Assembly: GCF_003112535.1 (NCBI RefSeq)
Contig: NZ_BEWA01000007.1
Location: 1 to 64,000, forward strand
DNA length: 64,000 nt
Origin: Streptomyces rishiriensis
GTDB lineage: Bacteria > Actinomycetota > Actinomycetes > Streptomycetales > Streptomycetaceae
Reading direction: 5' to 3'
The notes below the pieces were generated by a model, which saw nothing but the letters and a program-made list of their open reading frames with translations, was not told where the DNA came from and did no database searches. Made by a program: the position numbers and the translations under genes. Shown piece after piece: positions 1 to 7,587 of the stretch. The stretch's first letter is position 1, and each line of letters starts with the position of its first letter.

Positions 1-441
1 GTGCCGACCGGCGACGACTACTAACGACAGTCGTACTGAGCGACAACCCAGGTCACCCGATGGGATCTGCGTGCCCAAGCCCGGAGCTCTCACCTAGCAA
101 CGAGATCTTGGGCACCAGCGGAGGCGATATGTCGCGGTTCTGAGTGGACAGTTGGAGTGCGCCTGGTCTCCTGCGGCCATCCTCTGGCTAAGACGCGTCG
201 GACAGGGTGCCTCAGTGTCCTGAAGATGCAGGTCAAGCCCTGTTTAGACGCACGAATTCGGCTGGTTTCAAGACCGTCGTGGCAGCGATTCCGCCGTACG
301 CTCGAACCCACTGCCTCCGTGCGATGGTAGTGAGCAGGGCCCCTGACCTGTCATTCCGGCCGGGGCCGCTCTTGTGTTCGGTTCAGCGTAACTGACCGTG
401 ACTCCCCCGTTCGAAGGGCACGGAGCGCGATCCCTGGGTGG
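1..441. other. Gene-free left edge of the window
   Basis: No open frame here has a credible start, codon bias or recognisable protein. The first 24 bases could be the last codons of a gene entering from the left (reading ...GDDY-stop), but this cannot be tested. I see no tRNA, insertion sequence or strong hairpin. The stretch lies downstream of the HNH nuclease gene and may be the edge of the accessory island. Confidence 0.5.
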
Positions 442-1494
442 CTACAAAGGGCCGGTTGCAGGCTCGGCGGCTTCTGCGCTCGGCTGGGAGGGGATGCGGG
501 CCACGGCGCCCCGGCGGTTCTCGATGAGGTTCCCCAGTTCCTTCGGGGTCGGCCAGGGGGCGCGGCGGTGGATCATGCGGTGGCAGTTCGCGCAGATGAG
601 TGCGAGGTCGCTGAGCTTGGTCCGGCCTTCGCCAGCCTCGTGCAGGGGCACGACGTGGTGGCACTCGATGTAGCCGCTGCCGCGGTCACCGTAGACTTCC
701 TCGAAGTCGAATCCGCACGCCTCGCAGGCTAGCGCTCCGCCTTGCTTGAGAACCGCGGCGATTTTCTTCTTCCGCAGGTCCTTGTTCCGCTCTCGGCGCT
801 TGTGCCGGCTCATCAGCAGCCGACCTTCGGGCGCGCTGTAGTCCAGGTTCTCGTCATCGTCTAGGGGCAGCGTCTGGAGGTCGCCCGCGGTGATGCCGTG
901 CCGGACCAGCTGAGCGACCTCGGCCATCTCGGCCGGCCGGGCCAGGAACTCATGCAACACCTCGGCGTCGAGGGCGCCACCGTTGGTGGGCTTGCCTGGG
1001 TAGTCCGGGTGGCGCGTGGCGATGTCGAACGTCTTGCGGGCCACCCCGTTGGGGTTGCGGAACTTTTCGTTGCGGTCGGTCTCAGCGTGGATCGGCATGA
1101 GCTGCAGGAGGCCGGACAGCTCGATGACGCGACGATCGCTGGCGTTCAGTCCTTTCCACCCGTTGGCCATCACAAGGTGGCAAGCCATGATGATCTCATC
1201 GCGGGCCCAGTCGGGGTTCTTGACAGCCTTGATCTCGAACCCAGCCCGCTTGAGCCAGGCCGCGGCGTGGTCCTTCCCGCCGCTGAACTCCTTTGGGAGG
1301 AGTGCGCGACCGTGGTCCCACTTGTGGGCCACCCCGGCAACGGCCTTCGAGTCGTACTCTCGCCCCTCGTGCAGGAGGTTGTACGAGCGAGCCTCGCTGA
1401 AGCCGTACCGCGCCAGGAACTTGGACCGACCTAGCTGGTCGTACTCGGCGATGGTCTTGAGCACAGCAGCCCGTGTGATCGCACCTCTACGCAT
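442..1494 (-). CDS. McrA-like HNH endonuclease with ScoMcrA-type N-terminal head domain
   Basis: This 350-residue protein is a probable restriction-type nuclease. Residues 1-60 (MRRGAITRAAVLKTIAEYDQ, then ARYGFSEARSYNLLHEGREY) resemble the N-terminal head domain that I recall in ScoMcrA, the S. coelicolor type IV enzyme that cuts phosphorothioated or methylated DNA. A central block (WARDEIIMACHLVMANGWKG ... RNPNGVARK) is the helical region common before HNH domains of this group. The C-terminal HNH domain, about residues 257-310, has CEACGF, IECHHVVPL and LALICANCHRMIH, giving the catalytic His pair and two Cys pairs for structural zinc. I see no separate SRA domain or long sulfur-binding domain, so the target is unknown. 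The ATG is chosen because the upstream reading frame is low-complexity and lacks domain character. It is divergent from the next HNH gene. Type IV restriction is an inference. Confidence 0.8.
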   Translation of the reverse strand: MRRGAITRAAVLKTIAEYDQLGRSKFLARYGFSEARSYNLLHEGREYDSKAVAGVAHKWDHGRALLPKEFSGGKDHAAAWLKRAGFEIKAVKNPDWARDEIIMACHLVMANGWKGLNASDRRVIELSGLLQLMPIHAETDRNEKFRNPNGVARKTFDIATRHPDYPGKPTNGGALDAEVLHEFLARPAEMAEVAQLVRHGITAGDLQTLPLDDDENLDYSAPEGRLLMSRHKRRERNKDLRKKKIAAVLKQGGALACEACGFDFEEVYGDRGSGYIECHHVVPLHEAGEGRTKLSDLALICANCHRMIHRRAPWPTPKELGNLIENRRGAVARIPSQPSAEAAEPATGPL

Positions 1495-1871
1495 GATGGA
1501 AGCGTAGGCGTGACTAGTGACAACCGTGGGGTGTACCAAAGGCTGGTATCGCTTGATCTCATCGTTCTGAGAGCGTCCGCACTCTGGCGGCAAGTTACTG
1601 AAGGCCTCGTCAGTACGGGAAGGTGACGTTATCACTGCAGGTACCCGCCAGCCGTGGCACAGCGGTGGGGCCTGGTTGGCGGCTGCTTCTAGGGTTCTGC
1701 CTCGGTGAACTTGGCTGTCTTTGGCCAGGGGAGCAGGGCTCCGCGCGTCTGCTCGTCGACGTGATCGGCCCTGAGGTGACTTTCTGTCAGTACGTGGTGA
1801 TAGACCTATCAACCACAGTTGCATGCAGCACCGTTGGCTACAACGGGACCAGAACAAGGGGGAGACTCAGC
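1495..1871. other. Divergent intergenic region between two HNH nuclease genes
   Basis: This 377-base region must carry promoters for both flanking nuclease genes. Apart from one 23-base imperfect palindrome on the right side and a purine-rich ribosome site just before the right-hand gene (AAGGGGGAGA ending about six bases before its ATG), I see no gene or strong terminator. Open frames crossing it are extensions of the left-hand gene with no domain similarity. Confidence 0.5.
1794..1816. promoter_or_regulatory. Imperfect palindrome, possible operator
   Basis: GTGGTGATAG and TATCAACCAC flank ACC, forming an inverted repeat with one unpaired base. It lies 56 bases before the ATG of the EVE/HNH gene, in the divergent region, where a repressor or autoregulator could bind. 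No regulator gene is adjacent. Confidence 0.3.
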
Positions 1872-2876
1872 ATGACCGTCTTCGCGCAGCCAGCGAGTCT
1901 GAAGCGGCCGGCCGTTCGGGAACACTACGAGGACACCATCCTGCAACCAGTCGATCTGGCGAGCCACGCCGATCTGTTTGATCCCATGGTCTTGCAAACG
2001 CTGAGTGATCTCTTCCCCGCTGGTGAGGCGCAATTGTGGGGGGTCACGCCGGGCATCGGCGGGGCCAATCTGCCTCAGATTCGCAAGATGCAGGCTGGAG
2101 ACGTCGTCTTCTTCTCTGGCAACAAGCGCCTGTACCTCGTCGGCACAGTCGCTCTAGCGTGGCATAACCCTGCTCTTGCTCAGCGCTTGTGGGGCGTTGA
2201 TGACCGGACGGAGCAGACGTGGGAGTACATGTACGCCCTCACCAGCGTACGGGGCATCAACTTCCCGATGGAGGAGATTCGCTCCCTACTGAGCTGGAAG
2301 CCCAACCGCAACATCCAAGGCTTCGTTGCACTAGGCGAGACGGACGCGGCAATCCTCACGGACCTGGTGGGATACGAGGACGGCATCCATGGAATGCCGC
2401 CCCAGAGCCCCGGGGAGCCCGCGACACCTCCTCTCGGCCCCTCGGATGCGGTCGCGGAGGCTCAACGCCGGGCAGAGCAAGGGCGCCTCAAGAAGACCCT
2501 TCTCCCTGGGGCAGAGGGCGAGTGCGCTCTCTGCGGACGTACGCTTCCACGAGCCTTCCTTGTTGCTGCACATATTAAGAAGCGCGCCGCGTGCAGCGAG
2601 GAGGAGCGATGGGACCTGAACAACGTGGCCATGCTCGCGTGCCTACTCGGCTGCGACAGCCTTTTCGAACACGGCTTCGTCGCCGTCGAGGAGGGGGGAC
2701 AACTCATGGCTAGCCCTGTCGCAGCGTCCGCTCCGGCCGTAGCCAAGTACATAGACGAACACCTCACGGGCCGCTCTATTGACTGGTGGTCGCCAGAACG
2801 TGAGCAGTACTACGCGTGGCACCGATCGCACACGTTCCAGCTCGGAGCCCTAACTCCAAGGCAAGTCAACGACTGA
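1872..2876 (+). CDS. HNH endonuclease with N-terminal EVE/PUA-like modified-base reader domain
   Basis: A 334-residue protein. The C-terminal HNH domain (about 215-275) shows CALCGRTL, VAAHIKKRA and NNVAMLACLLGCDSLFEHGF, a layout common in HNH domains at the ends of modification-dependent restriction proteins. The N-terminal part (about 45-155) has the pattern LWGVTPGIGG, KMQAGDVVFFSGNKRLYLVG, LAQRLWG, WEYMYAL, NIQGFVAL. That pattern, a GD-V-F-Y core followed by a strand and LW, recalls EVE/PUA-like domains that flip out modified bases. The domain assignment is inference from pattern; the HNH is clear. The ATG is preceded by GGGGGAGA, a good ribosome site, so longer upstream starts are unlikely. 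It could be a type IV restriction enzyme acting alone or with the divergent HNH gene. Confidence 0.75.
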   Translation: MTVFAQPASLKRPAVREHYEDTILQPVDLASHADLFDPMVLQTLSDLFPAGEAQLWGVTPGIGGANLPQIRKMQAGDVVFFSGNKRLYLVGTVALAWHNPALAQRLWGVDDRTEQTWEYMYALTSVRGINFPMEEIRSLLSWKPNRNIQGFVALGETDAAILTDLVGYEDGIHGMPPQSPGEPATPPLGPSDAVAEAQRRAEQGRLKKTLLPGAEGECALCGRTLPRAFLVAAHIKKRAACSEEERWDLNNVAMLACLLGCDSLFEHGFVAVEEGGQLMASPVAASAPAVAKYIDEHLTGRSIDWWSPEREQYYAWHRSHTFQLGALTPRQVND

Positions 2877-3016
2877 CCATTGCATCGCGTATCAGACGGA
2901 TGGCGACGGCCGCATGGCCCTAACCACGGCCGATATGTCGGGGAGTGAGGTCTGAGCACCCACCTTAAACAACGAGAGCCCAGAGGGAAAGCGCTCGGCT
3001 TCCCCGGAGGCTGCGG

Positions 3017-3442
3017 CTAGTAAGACATCTTCGCAGGAATAACGCCCCTGACCCCGCCGCGCGGGTCTGGAGTGTCACCCCGCCTCCGTGGAATCAGATG
3101 AATGTGAGCATGCTCGACTGTTTGTCCAGCAGTCACCCCACAATTGACGCCAACATTGAAACCAGTGATGTTGGAATCGGCCTCCAGGAGAGTCACCCGA
3201 AGATCGCGCAGAGCTCTAACGCTGTCACTCTGCTCGGCATCGTTGAGTTCGAAGTAGTCCGCCAGGTGCCTTTTGGGTACAACCAGAAAGTGGCCCTCGG
3301 ATACAGGGTACGCGTCCAGGAAAGCCACCATCGTGCCGAAATCACGGACGTCCCTTGCGCCACTACGGACTATGCGGCAAAAGGTACATGGGGTGTCCGC
3401 GGTGCCAGTGCGTTGACTGCTCATAGCCACTGAGGTAGTCAT
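3017..3442 (-). CDS. HIT-family nucleotide hydrolase/transferase
   Basis: This 141-residue protein carries the histidine-triad signature EHAHIHLIPRR (His at about 111, 113, 115; the middle one is the usual nucleophile), followed by GDTPDPRGG and VIPAKMSY as in standard HIT hydrolases. An N-terminal CTFC pair may hold zinc. HIT proteins hydrolyse or transfer nucleoside phosphoramidates and dinucleotides in the cytosol. Its ATG overlaps the stop codon of the upstream membrane-protein gene (ATGA), so the two are probably translationally coupled and work together. A housekeeping HIT protein is an alternative, but the tight coupling to an island gene argues for an accessory role. Confidence 0.88.
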   Translation of the reverse strand: MTTSVAMSSQRTGTADTPCTFCRIVRSGARDVRDFGTMVAFLDAYPVSEGHFLVVPKRHLADYFELNDAEQSDSVRALRDLRVTLLEADSNITGFNVGVNCGVTAGQTVEHAHIHLIPRRRGDTPDPRGGVRGVIPAKMSY

Positions 3443-4020
3443 TCCCCGCTCTCTTTCTTGAGCTTCGCTGCCAGGAGGTTGTAGCCTCCCAGGACGTCGG
3501 CTTCGAACTGCTTAGGGAAATACTCATAAGACGAGTTGCGTACGATGCTCTGGCCGGCGAAGGCGCGAGACAACATGCTGTAATGACCGAGAAACTTGGA
3601 GAAGCTGTCAGGGATCGGGATCAGGCAGAGGCCGGACTTTTCCTCGAGGATATTTGCAATTTTCTTGTCAATGGCCAGAATTTGATCAACGATTGCCTTA
3701 TCGTCAACATCCCCTCTGATCTCATTCACATGATCAAGGATGTGCCAAGCCTCGGGTCTGCCTTCCTTCAGCTGAGCAGACAGCACTTTGTTCTGGTCTA
3801 GGAGGAGCTTCACAGGGCCATAAAGTTCATTGAGTCGCTTAAGGTTTAGCTCCCGCCGGTAGGCGTTTCGTTCTCTCTTGTGCGTCAAGGCATTAGTCAC
3901 CAGGCTCACGATCCCGGCAGTGACGAAAGCGATGACGGCGCTGATGATGGTTGCGGTTGGTGCTGAGACTCCCTCGGAGGGTGAAGGCGTACCACCGGTC
4001 GTAGCAAGGATGGCGATCAT
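3439..4020 (-). CDS. Single-span membrane protein of unknown function, coupled to HIT protein
   Basis: This 193-residue protein has a short N-terminus, one hydrophobic span at about residues 23-46 (ATIISAVIAFVTAGIVSLVT), a basic stretch (KRERNAYRR), then a cytosolic helical domain containing LKRLNELYGPVKLLLDQN and DQILAIDKKIANILEEK. I recognise no named family, although the ELYGPV-LL-QN phrase recurs in small membrane proteins from accessory regions. Codon use is clearly richer in A and T than the rest of the window (many Asn, Lys and Ile with A/T third bases), a sign of recent transfer. The gene is first in a two-gene operon with the HIT protein (four-base overlap). Confidence 0.75.
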   Translation of the reverse strand: MIAILATTGGTPSPSEGVSAPTATIISAVIAFVTAGIVSLVTNALTHKRERNAYRRELNLKRLNELYGPVKLLLDQNKVLSAQLKEGRPEAWHILDHVNEIRGDVDDKAIVDQILAIDKKIANILEEKSGLCLIPIPDSFSKFLGHYSMLSRAFAGQSIVRNSSYEYFPKQFEADVLGGYNLLAAKLKKESGE

Positions 4021-4213
4021 GTCCTCAAACTAACGCCACGGACTGACAGTGCCACCCCACGCGGGGGACGCATTGCTCCCTAACTAGAGGTACCCACTCC
4101 GAAACGCTTCGTATCCGGCAGTCTGGAGACCCAGCTCCCGCTTGTGCCACGCCCACGCTCAGGCCTCTGCTTGTACCGTTCGCGGTGAGACTGCCGTTCG
4201 ACGGGCGCCGTTG

Positions 4214-5119
4214 TTACCGAGAGGGCTCGATCGGCTCTGCCGGAGGGCTGGAGACACGGGCTGTGCAGCTGAAGCAAAACCGCACTGGGACGGACTCGCT
4301 GGCGAGACGGACGCCAGGGACCATGGTCTGCGCCTCGCACTCTGGACAGCGTTCAGGGTGGCCTTTGTCCCTCGTATAAAGCTCCATGATCCATGGAGTG
4401 AGGGCGACCCAGGTGTGGCCGCAGAAGTGGCACTGGACAGTTTCTCCATCGGTGACCAGGGCCATCTCGTGGCACTGATCGCACTCCGTGGTGCGGCTCT
4501 CGAGGCCTTTCAGTTCCCCGCGTAGCCGTCGTCTGCGTTGAGTGATGAAAGTATGGACTCCGTCCAGCCCGTTACGGACCTGGACCATGTCCGCGCCGAT
4601 GCTGTTCCGCTCTTCCTGGTCGAAGTCTGGGAGGAGGGCGTCGTCGAGGAAGCGGACGAGGAAGTCGAGAACCCGGCCGGCGCGGGCCTCGAGAGCGCGG
4701 GCGTTGTGGGTCAGGCCGTAGTGCTGCAAGGCGTTGCGGTCGCGGCCGAGGTCCTTGAGGGCATCCAGCTCCTTGTTGGTGATGTGGACGCCGGCGATGT
4801 TGCGCAGTCGGGTGACAGCTTCGTTGATGGTGCAGCTCTTGAAGTCGCCGGAGCGGAAGGCCCGGTCCGTGGCCTCGCTGGGGCTGTCGAAGACCAGGCT
4901 CCAGTGCTCACGCACGAGTCGGGCTTTAAGTAGCACCTCGGTGGCGGCCTGCAGGTGGAGCACCGCGTACTTGATCTCCCGAGGGCCGACCTCACTCCTG
5001 GTGAGGTGGTCGACGACGCTGACGAGGTAGTCGATTCCGTTGCGGACGGGTGGGAAGTCGAGCTGGTGGGACTCCGGTGCCCCGGCGGGGGCCGTAGAAG
5101 CTTCCAAGTCGGGTGGCAT
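4214..5119 (-). CDS. HEPN-like domain protein with C-terminal zinc ribbons
   Basis: A 301-residue protein. The N-terminal helical domain (about 30-165) carries LGRDRNALQHYG, which fits the R-x4-6-H motif (RNALQH) of HEPN domains, often RNases in defence and toxin systems. Preceding helices (EIKYAVLHLQAATEVLLKAR) resemble HEPN/DUF4145-like proteins. The C-terminus (about 215-295) has two Cys-pair units, CDQCHEM...CHFCGHTW and CPECEAQ...CFSCTA, likely zinc ribbons. The start is placed at MPPDLE because GGGGGAAGG lies seven bases upstream; an ATG six codons earlier is possible but has a cramped ribosome site. Function is unknown: an RNA-cutting or RNA-binding accessory protein is plausible. Confidence 0.7.
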   Translation of the reverse strand: MPPDLEASTAPAGAPESHQLDFPPVRNGIDYLVSVVDHLTRSEVGPREIKYAVLHLQAATEVLLKARLVREHWSLVFDSPSEATDRAFRSGDFKSCTINEAVTRLRNIAGVHITNKELDALKDLGRDRNALQHYGLTHNARALEARAGRVLDFLVRFLDDALLPDFDQEERNSIGADMVQVRNGLDGVHTFITQRRRRLRGELKGLESRTTECDQCHEMALVTDGETVQCHFCGHTWVALTPWIMELYTRDKGHPERCPECEAQTMVPGVRLASESVPVRFCFSCTARVSSPPAEPIEPSR

Positions 5120-5598
5120 GTTTAGACCTTCCCCCATTCATCCCCCGGCAGGATCCTCTTTATGAGAGAGCGCAGGTGATAGGGGTGTGGGGAACCCGCT
5201 GGACTGCCGCCTTCGCCTCGGGGTCCTCGTACTTGCGCACGAGCGGGGTCTGCCAAGGTAACGAAGCTGGGCCGTCTGTGGGCCGTCCCAAGGGGGCCTA
5301 CAACGACCACCGACGACAGACAACAACAGCACCATTGCTGGTCAGGAAGGCAGTGCATCTAATCCACCGAGGTAGCCGAGCCAGAACGTCACTTCTTCGA
5401 CGTGTGACCGGGCCGGGCCCGCGGGCCCGCAGCGACGCCCCCGTCTCCTGTTCGTCAGGAGGCGGGGGCGTCGTCGTAGGGCGGCGTTCCGGGACCAGGG
5501 CATTCCTTTGCTCTCCACTGGGGCTATCCGGATCCGTCCATGGCGGGCCCGGGTGCACACTGGCATGGGGGCGAGTGCCTGACTGCGGGGTGGTGCAG
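5120..5598. other. Gene-free junction between island and core chromosome
   Basis: This 479-base region separates the accessory island from the htpX-pspAB pair. It holds a strong hairpin (see separate entry) but no convincing gene. I looked for a tRNA-like integration site and found no T-arm signature (GTTCGANNC) or 3' CCA-type end. A direct repeat matching the left edge of the window was not seen. Confidence 0.5.
5433..5473. terminator. Strong 18-bp hairpin
   Basis: CGACGCCCCCGTCTCCTG pairs with CAGGAGGCGGGGGCGTCG around the loop TTCGT, with one G-T wobble. It is typical of Streptomyces terminators but has no obvious gene ending just before it on either strand. It may insulate htpX from the island, or be the tail of an unrecognised RNA. 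Confidence 0.6.
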
Positions 5599-6519
5599 AT
5601 GCGGAGCCGTTTCCGGAGCGACCGGGGACTGACCGTGCGGATGACGGTCACCTTGTTCCTGCTCGGACTGCTGTACGTGGCGTTCGTCGTCGCGCTGATC
5701 GTGTTGCTGAAGTCCTGGTTGCTGGTCGTGGCGCTGATCGGCGCCCTGTTCGTGGCGCAGTTCTGGTTCTCCGACCGGATCGCCCTGTTCGCGATGCGCG
5801 GCCGGGTCGTGGAGCGGGAGGAGTATCCCGAGCTGCACGCCGTCGTGGACCGGCTGTGCGCCCTGTCGGACATGCCCAAGCCGGTCGTCGCCGTCTCGAC
5901 CATGGACATGCCCAACGCGTTCGCCACCGGGCGCAACCCCCAGAACGCCGTGGTGTGCGTGACGACGGGGCTGCTGCGCCGGCTGGAGCCGGCCGAGCTG
6001 GAGGGCGTGCTCGCGCACGAGCTGTCGCACGTGGCGCACAAGGACGTGGCCGTGATCACCGTCGCCTCGTTCCTGGGCGTGATCGCGGGGCTGATCGTGC
6101 GGTTCGCGTTCTACTCGCAGGTGTTCGGCGGCGGCCGCCGGGACCAGAACACCGCCGCCGTCTTCGCCGCCGTGATGGGAGTGTCGGCCGCCGTGTACGC
6201 GCTCAGCTTCCTGCTGATCAGGGCCCTGTCGCGGTACCGGGAGCTGGCCGCCGACCGCGCCGCCGCACTGCTGACCGGACGTCCCTCGGCGCTGGCGTCC
6301 GCGCTGGCGAAGGTGTCCGGCGACATCGCCCGCATCCCGACCGAGGACCTGCGCACCGCGCAGGCCTTCAACGCGTTCTACTTCACGCCGGCCACCGGCA
6401 GGGAGCCCGGCATCGAGCGCTTCTTCTCGACCCACCCGAGCCTGGAACAGCGCCTCGACCAGCTGGGGCGGATCTCCGCCGAGCTGGGCGAGGCCGCCAC
6501 GCCCGGGAAGGCCGGCTGA
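5599..6519 (+). CDS. htpX: HtpX-like M48 membrane zinc metalloprotease
   Basis: This 306-residue protein is an integral-membrane protease for quality control of membrane proteins. Two N-terminal spans (about 12-55, LFLLGLLYVAFVVALIVLL and the next segment) precede the active site, where AHELSHVAHKDV gives the HExxH zinc motif; ELAADRAAA supplies the downstream Glu ligand. Two further spans lie in between, and the C-terminus has the family ending FSTHPSLEQRLDQL. The ATG is preceded closely by GGGGTGG; GTG codons three and two codons upstream are in-frame alternatives. It is followed six bases later by pspAB, consistent with a phage-shock/envelope-stress operon. Confidence 0.92.
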   Translation: MRSRFRSDRGLTVRMTVTLFLLGLLYVAFVVALIVLLKSWLLVVALIGALFVAQFWFSDRIALFAMRGRVVEREEYPELHAVVDRLCALSDMPKPVVAVSTMDMPNAFATGRNPQNAVVCVTTGLLRRLEPAELEGVLAHELSHVAHKDVAVITVASFLGVIAGLIVRFAFYSQVFGGGRRDQNTAAVFAAVMGVSAAVYALSFLLIRALSRYRELAADRAAALLTGRPSALASALAKVSGDIARIPTEDLRTAQAFNAFYFTPATGREPGIERFFSTHPSLEQRLDQLGRISAELGEAATPGKAG

Positions 6520-6524
6520 ACGGG

Positions 6525-7148
6525 ATGGGGCTGCTGGACATCCTCCTCGGCCGGACGAAGCCGGTCGTCCCGGACCTCGATCAGCTCTTCGCGCTGCCTT
6601 CGGCGGCGGTGACGCTGGAGGCGGCGGCCGGGTTCACCCCGACCGGGCAGGGCGCCGTGTGTTTCGCCACCGTCGAGGGCTCGGCGTTCGAGCAGACGCA
6701 CCGCGAGGTCCAGGCGCTCCTCGACGCCGACACCGAGCGCACCGGCCCTCCGGTACGGCTCGTGCGGGACGGCTACGGCTACTCCTGGCTCGTCTCGCAC
6801 CGCGCGCCCGACGAGCTGTCGGCGCTGGTCAACGACCTGCACGCGGTGAACAGCGCCATGGAGGTCAACGGTTTTGGGCCGCAGCTGCTGTGCTCCCTGG
6901 CCGGGTTCGAGGAAGGGGCCGCAGGCAGTGCCGGAGACGAGGCGGAAGGCGGCTCCGCCGGGCGGCGCCTGGGGCTCGTGTATCTGTACAAGCGCGGTTC
7001 GTTCTACCCGTTCGCGCCGTTGCCCGGCGCGGGGCAACGGCGCGACAACGCGCTGGAGTTGCAGGTGAAGGCCGCTCTCGCCGGCGACCTGCGGATCGAA
7101 CAGGACCTGAGCCGCTGGTTCCCGGTGTGGGGCGCCCCCGGCCTCTAG
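6525..7148 (+). CDS. pspAB: PspA-associated protein PspAB
   Basis: This 207-residue protein begins MGLLDILLGRTKPVVPDLDQ and contains FTPTGQGAVCFATVEG, DGYGYSWLV, LYKRGSFYPFAP and a C-terminal LRIEQDLSRWFPVW. I recognise this as the actinobacterial PspAB family, named for gene association with the phage-shock protein system. Its biochemical activity is unknown. It starts a few bases after the htpX stop codon, so co-expression with the membrane protease is likely. The pspA gene itself is not in this window. An acidic insertion (AGSAGDEAEGGSAG) is probably a linker. Confidence 0.85.
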   Translation: MGLLDILLGRTKPVVPDLDQLFALPSAAVTLEAAAGFTPTGQGAVCFATVEGSAFEQTHREVQALLDADTERTGPPVRLVRDGYGYSWLVSHRAPDELSALVNDLHAVNSAMEVNGFGPQLLCSLAGFEEGAAGSAGDEAEGGSAGRRLGLVYLYKRGSFYPFAPLPGAGQRRDNALELQVKAALAGDLRIEQDLSRWFPVWGAPGL

Positions 7149-7173
7149 GGCGCCCCGGCCCGTGCGGCCGGCC

Positions 7174-7461
7174 TTACCTGCCGCGCTCGCGCTCCTGACG
7201 GCGGGACTCCAGGGGGCGCTCGCGACGGTAGCGGCGCTCCCACCTGGCCTGCGTGTCACGGCGCCGGCGGTAGGCCTTGTACGAGGTCGGCGCGGGCGCC
7301 GCGGTCGGAGCGGGCCCGGCCGACGGCGACGACGGCGTCGACGTCCCGGTCCCGTACCGCACGTACAGGAAGAGCACGGCGACGGCGGCGAGCCAGTACA
7401 GCGGGTTTCCGAATCCCAGGACCACCAGGACGACGGCCCCGGAGAGAACGACGGTGCCCAT
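7174..7461 (-). CDS. Small membrane protein with basic C-terminal tail
   Basis: A 95-residue protein with two hydrophobic segments in the first 34 residues (VVLSGAVVLVVLGF and YWLAAVAVLFLYV), a Pro/Ser/Ala/Thr linker, and an Arg-rich tail (YRRRRDTQARWERRYRRERP). GGGAGGAGG lies eight bases before the ATG, which supports translation. It is convergent with pspAB. No family is recognised; such small proteins are common in Streptomyces. Confidence 0.7.
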   Translation of the reverse strand: MGTVVLSGAVVLVVLGFGNPLYWLAAVAVLFLYVRYGTGTSTPSSPSAGPAPTAAPAPTSYKAYRRRRDTQARWERRYRRERPLESRRQERERGR

Positions 7462-7587
7462 GGCGTGCCTCCTCCCTGGGCAGGGACGGACGGTTACTGA
7501 GCGTTGCGGTGGGGGCGGCTCGACGTCTCCAGGGTAGGGAAACGGTCACTCACCGTGCATCCCATTTTCCTCGGCGGCGCGCGGGGG

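Noticed and set aside
1..24. Possible last codons of a gene entering from the left (...GDDY-stop)
   Set aside because: Eight codons give no evidence of coding; not listed as a gene.
442..1857. Longer form of the McrA-like HNH protein (471 residues)
   Set aside because: The extra 121 residues are low-complexity, cross the divergent promoter region and precede a complete head domain.
5138..5598. tRNA or attachment site at the island border
   Set aside because: No T-arm sequence, cloverleaf or direct repeat shared with the left side was found.
7131..7154. GGCGCCC/GGGCGCC repeat at the pspAB stop
   Set aside because: Seven base pairs overlapping the stop codon; too weak to call a terminator.
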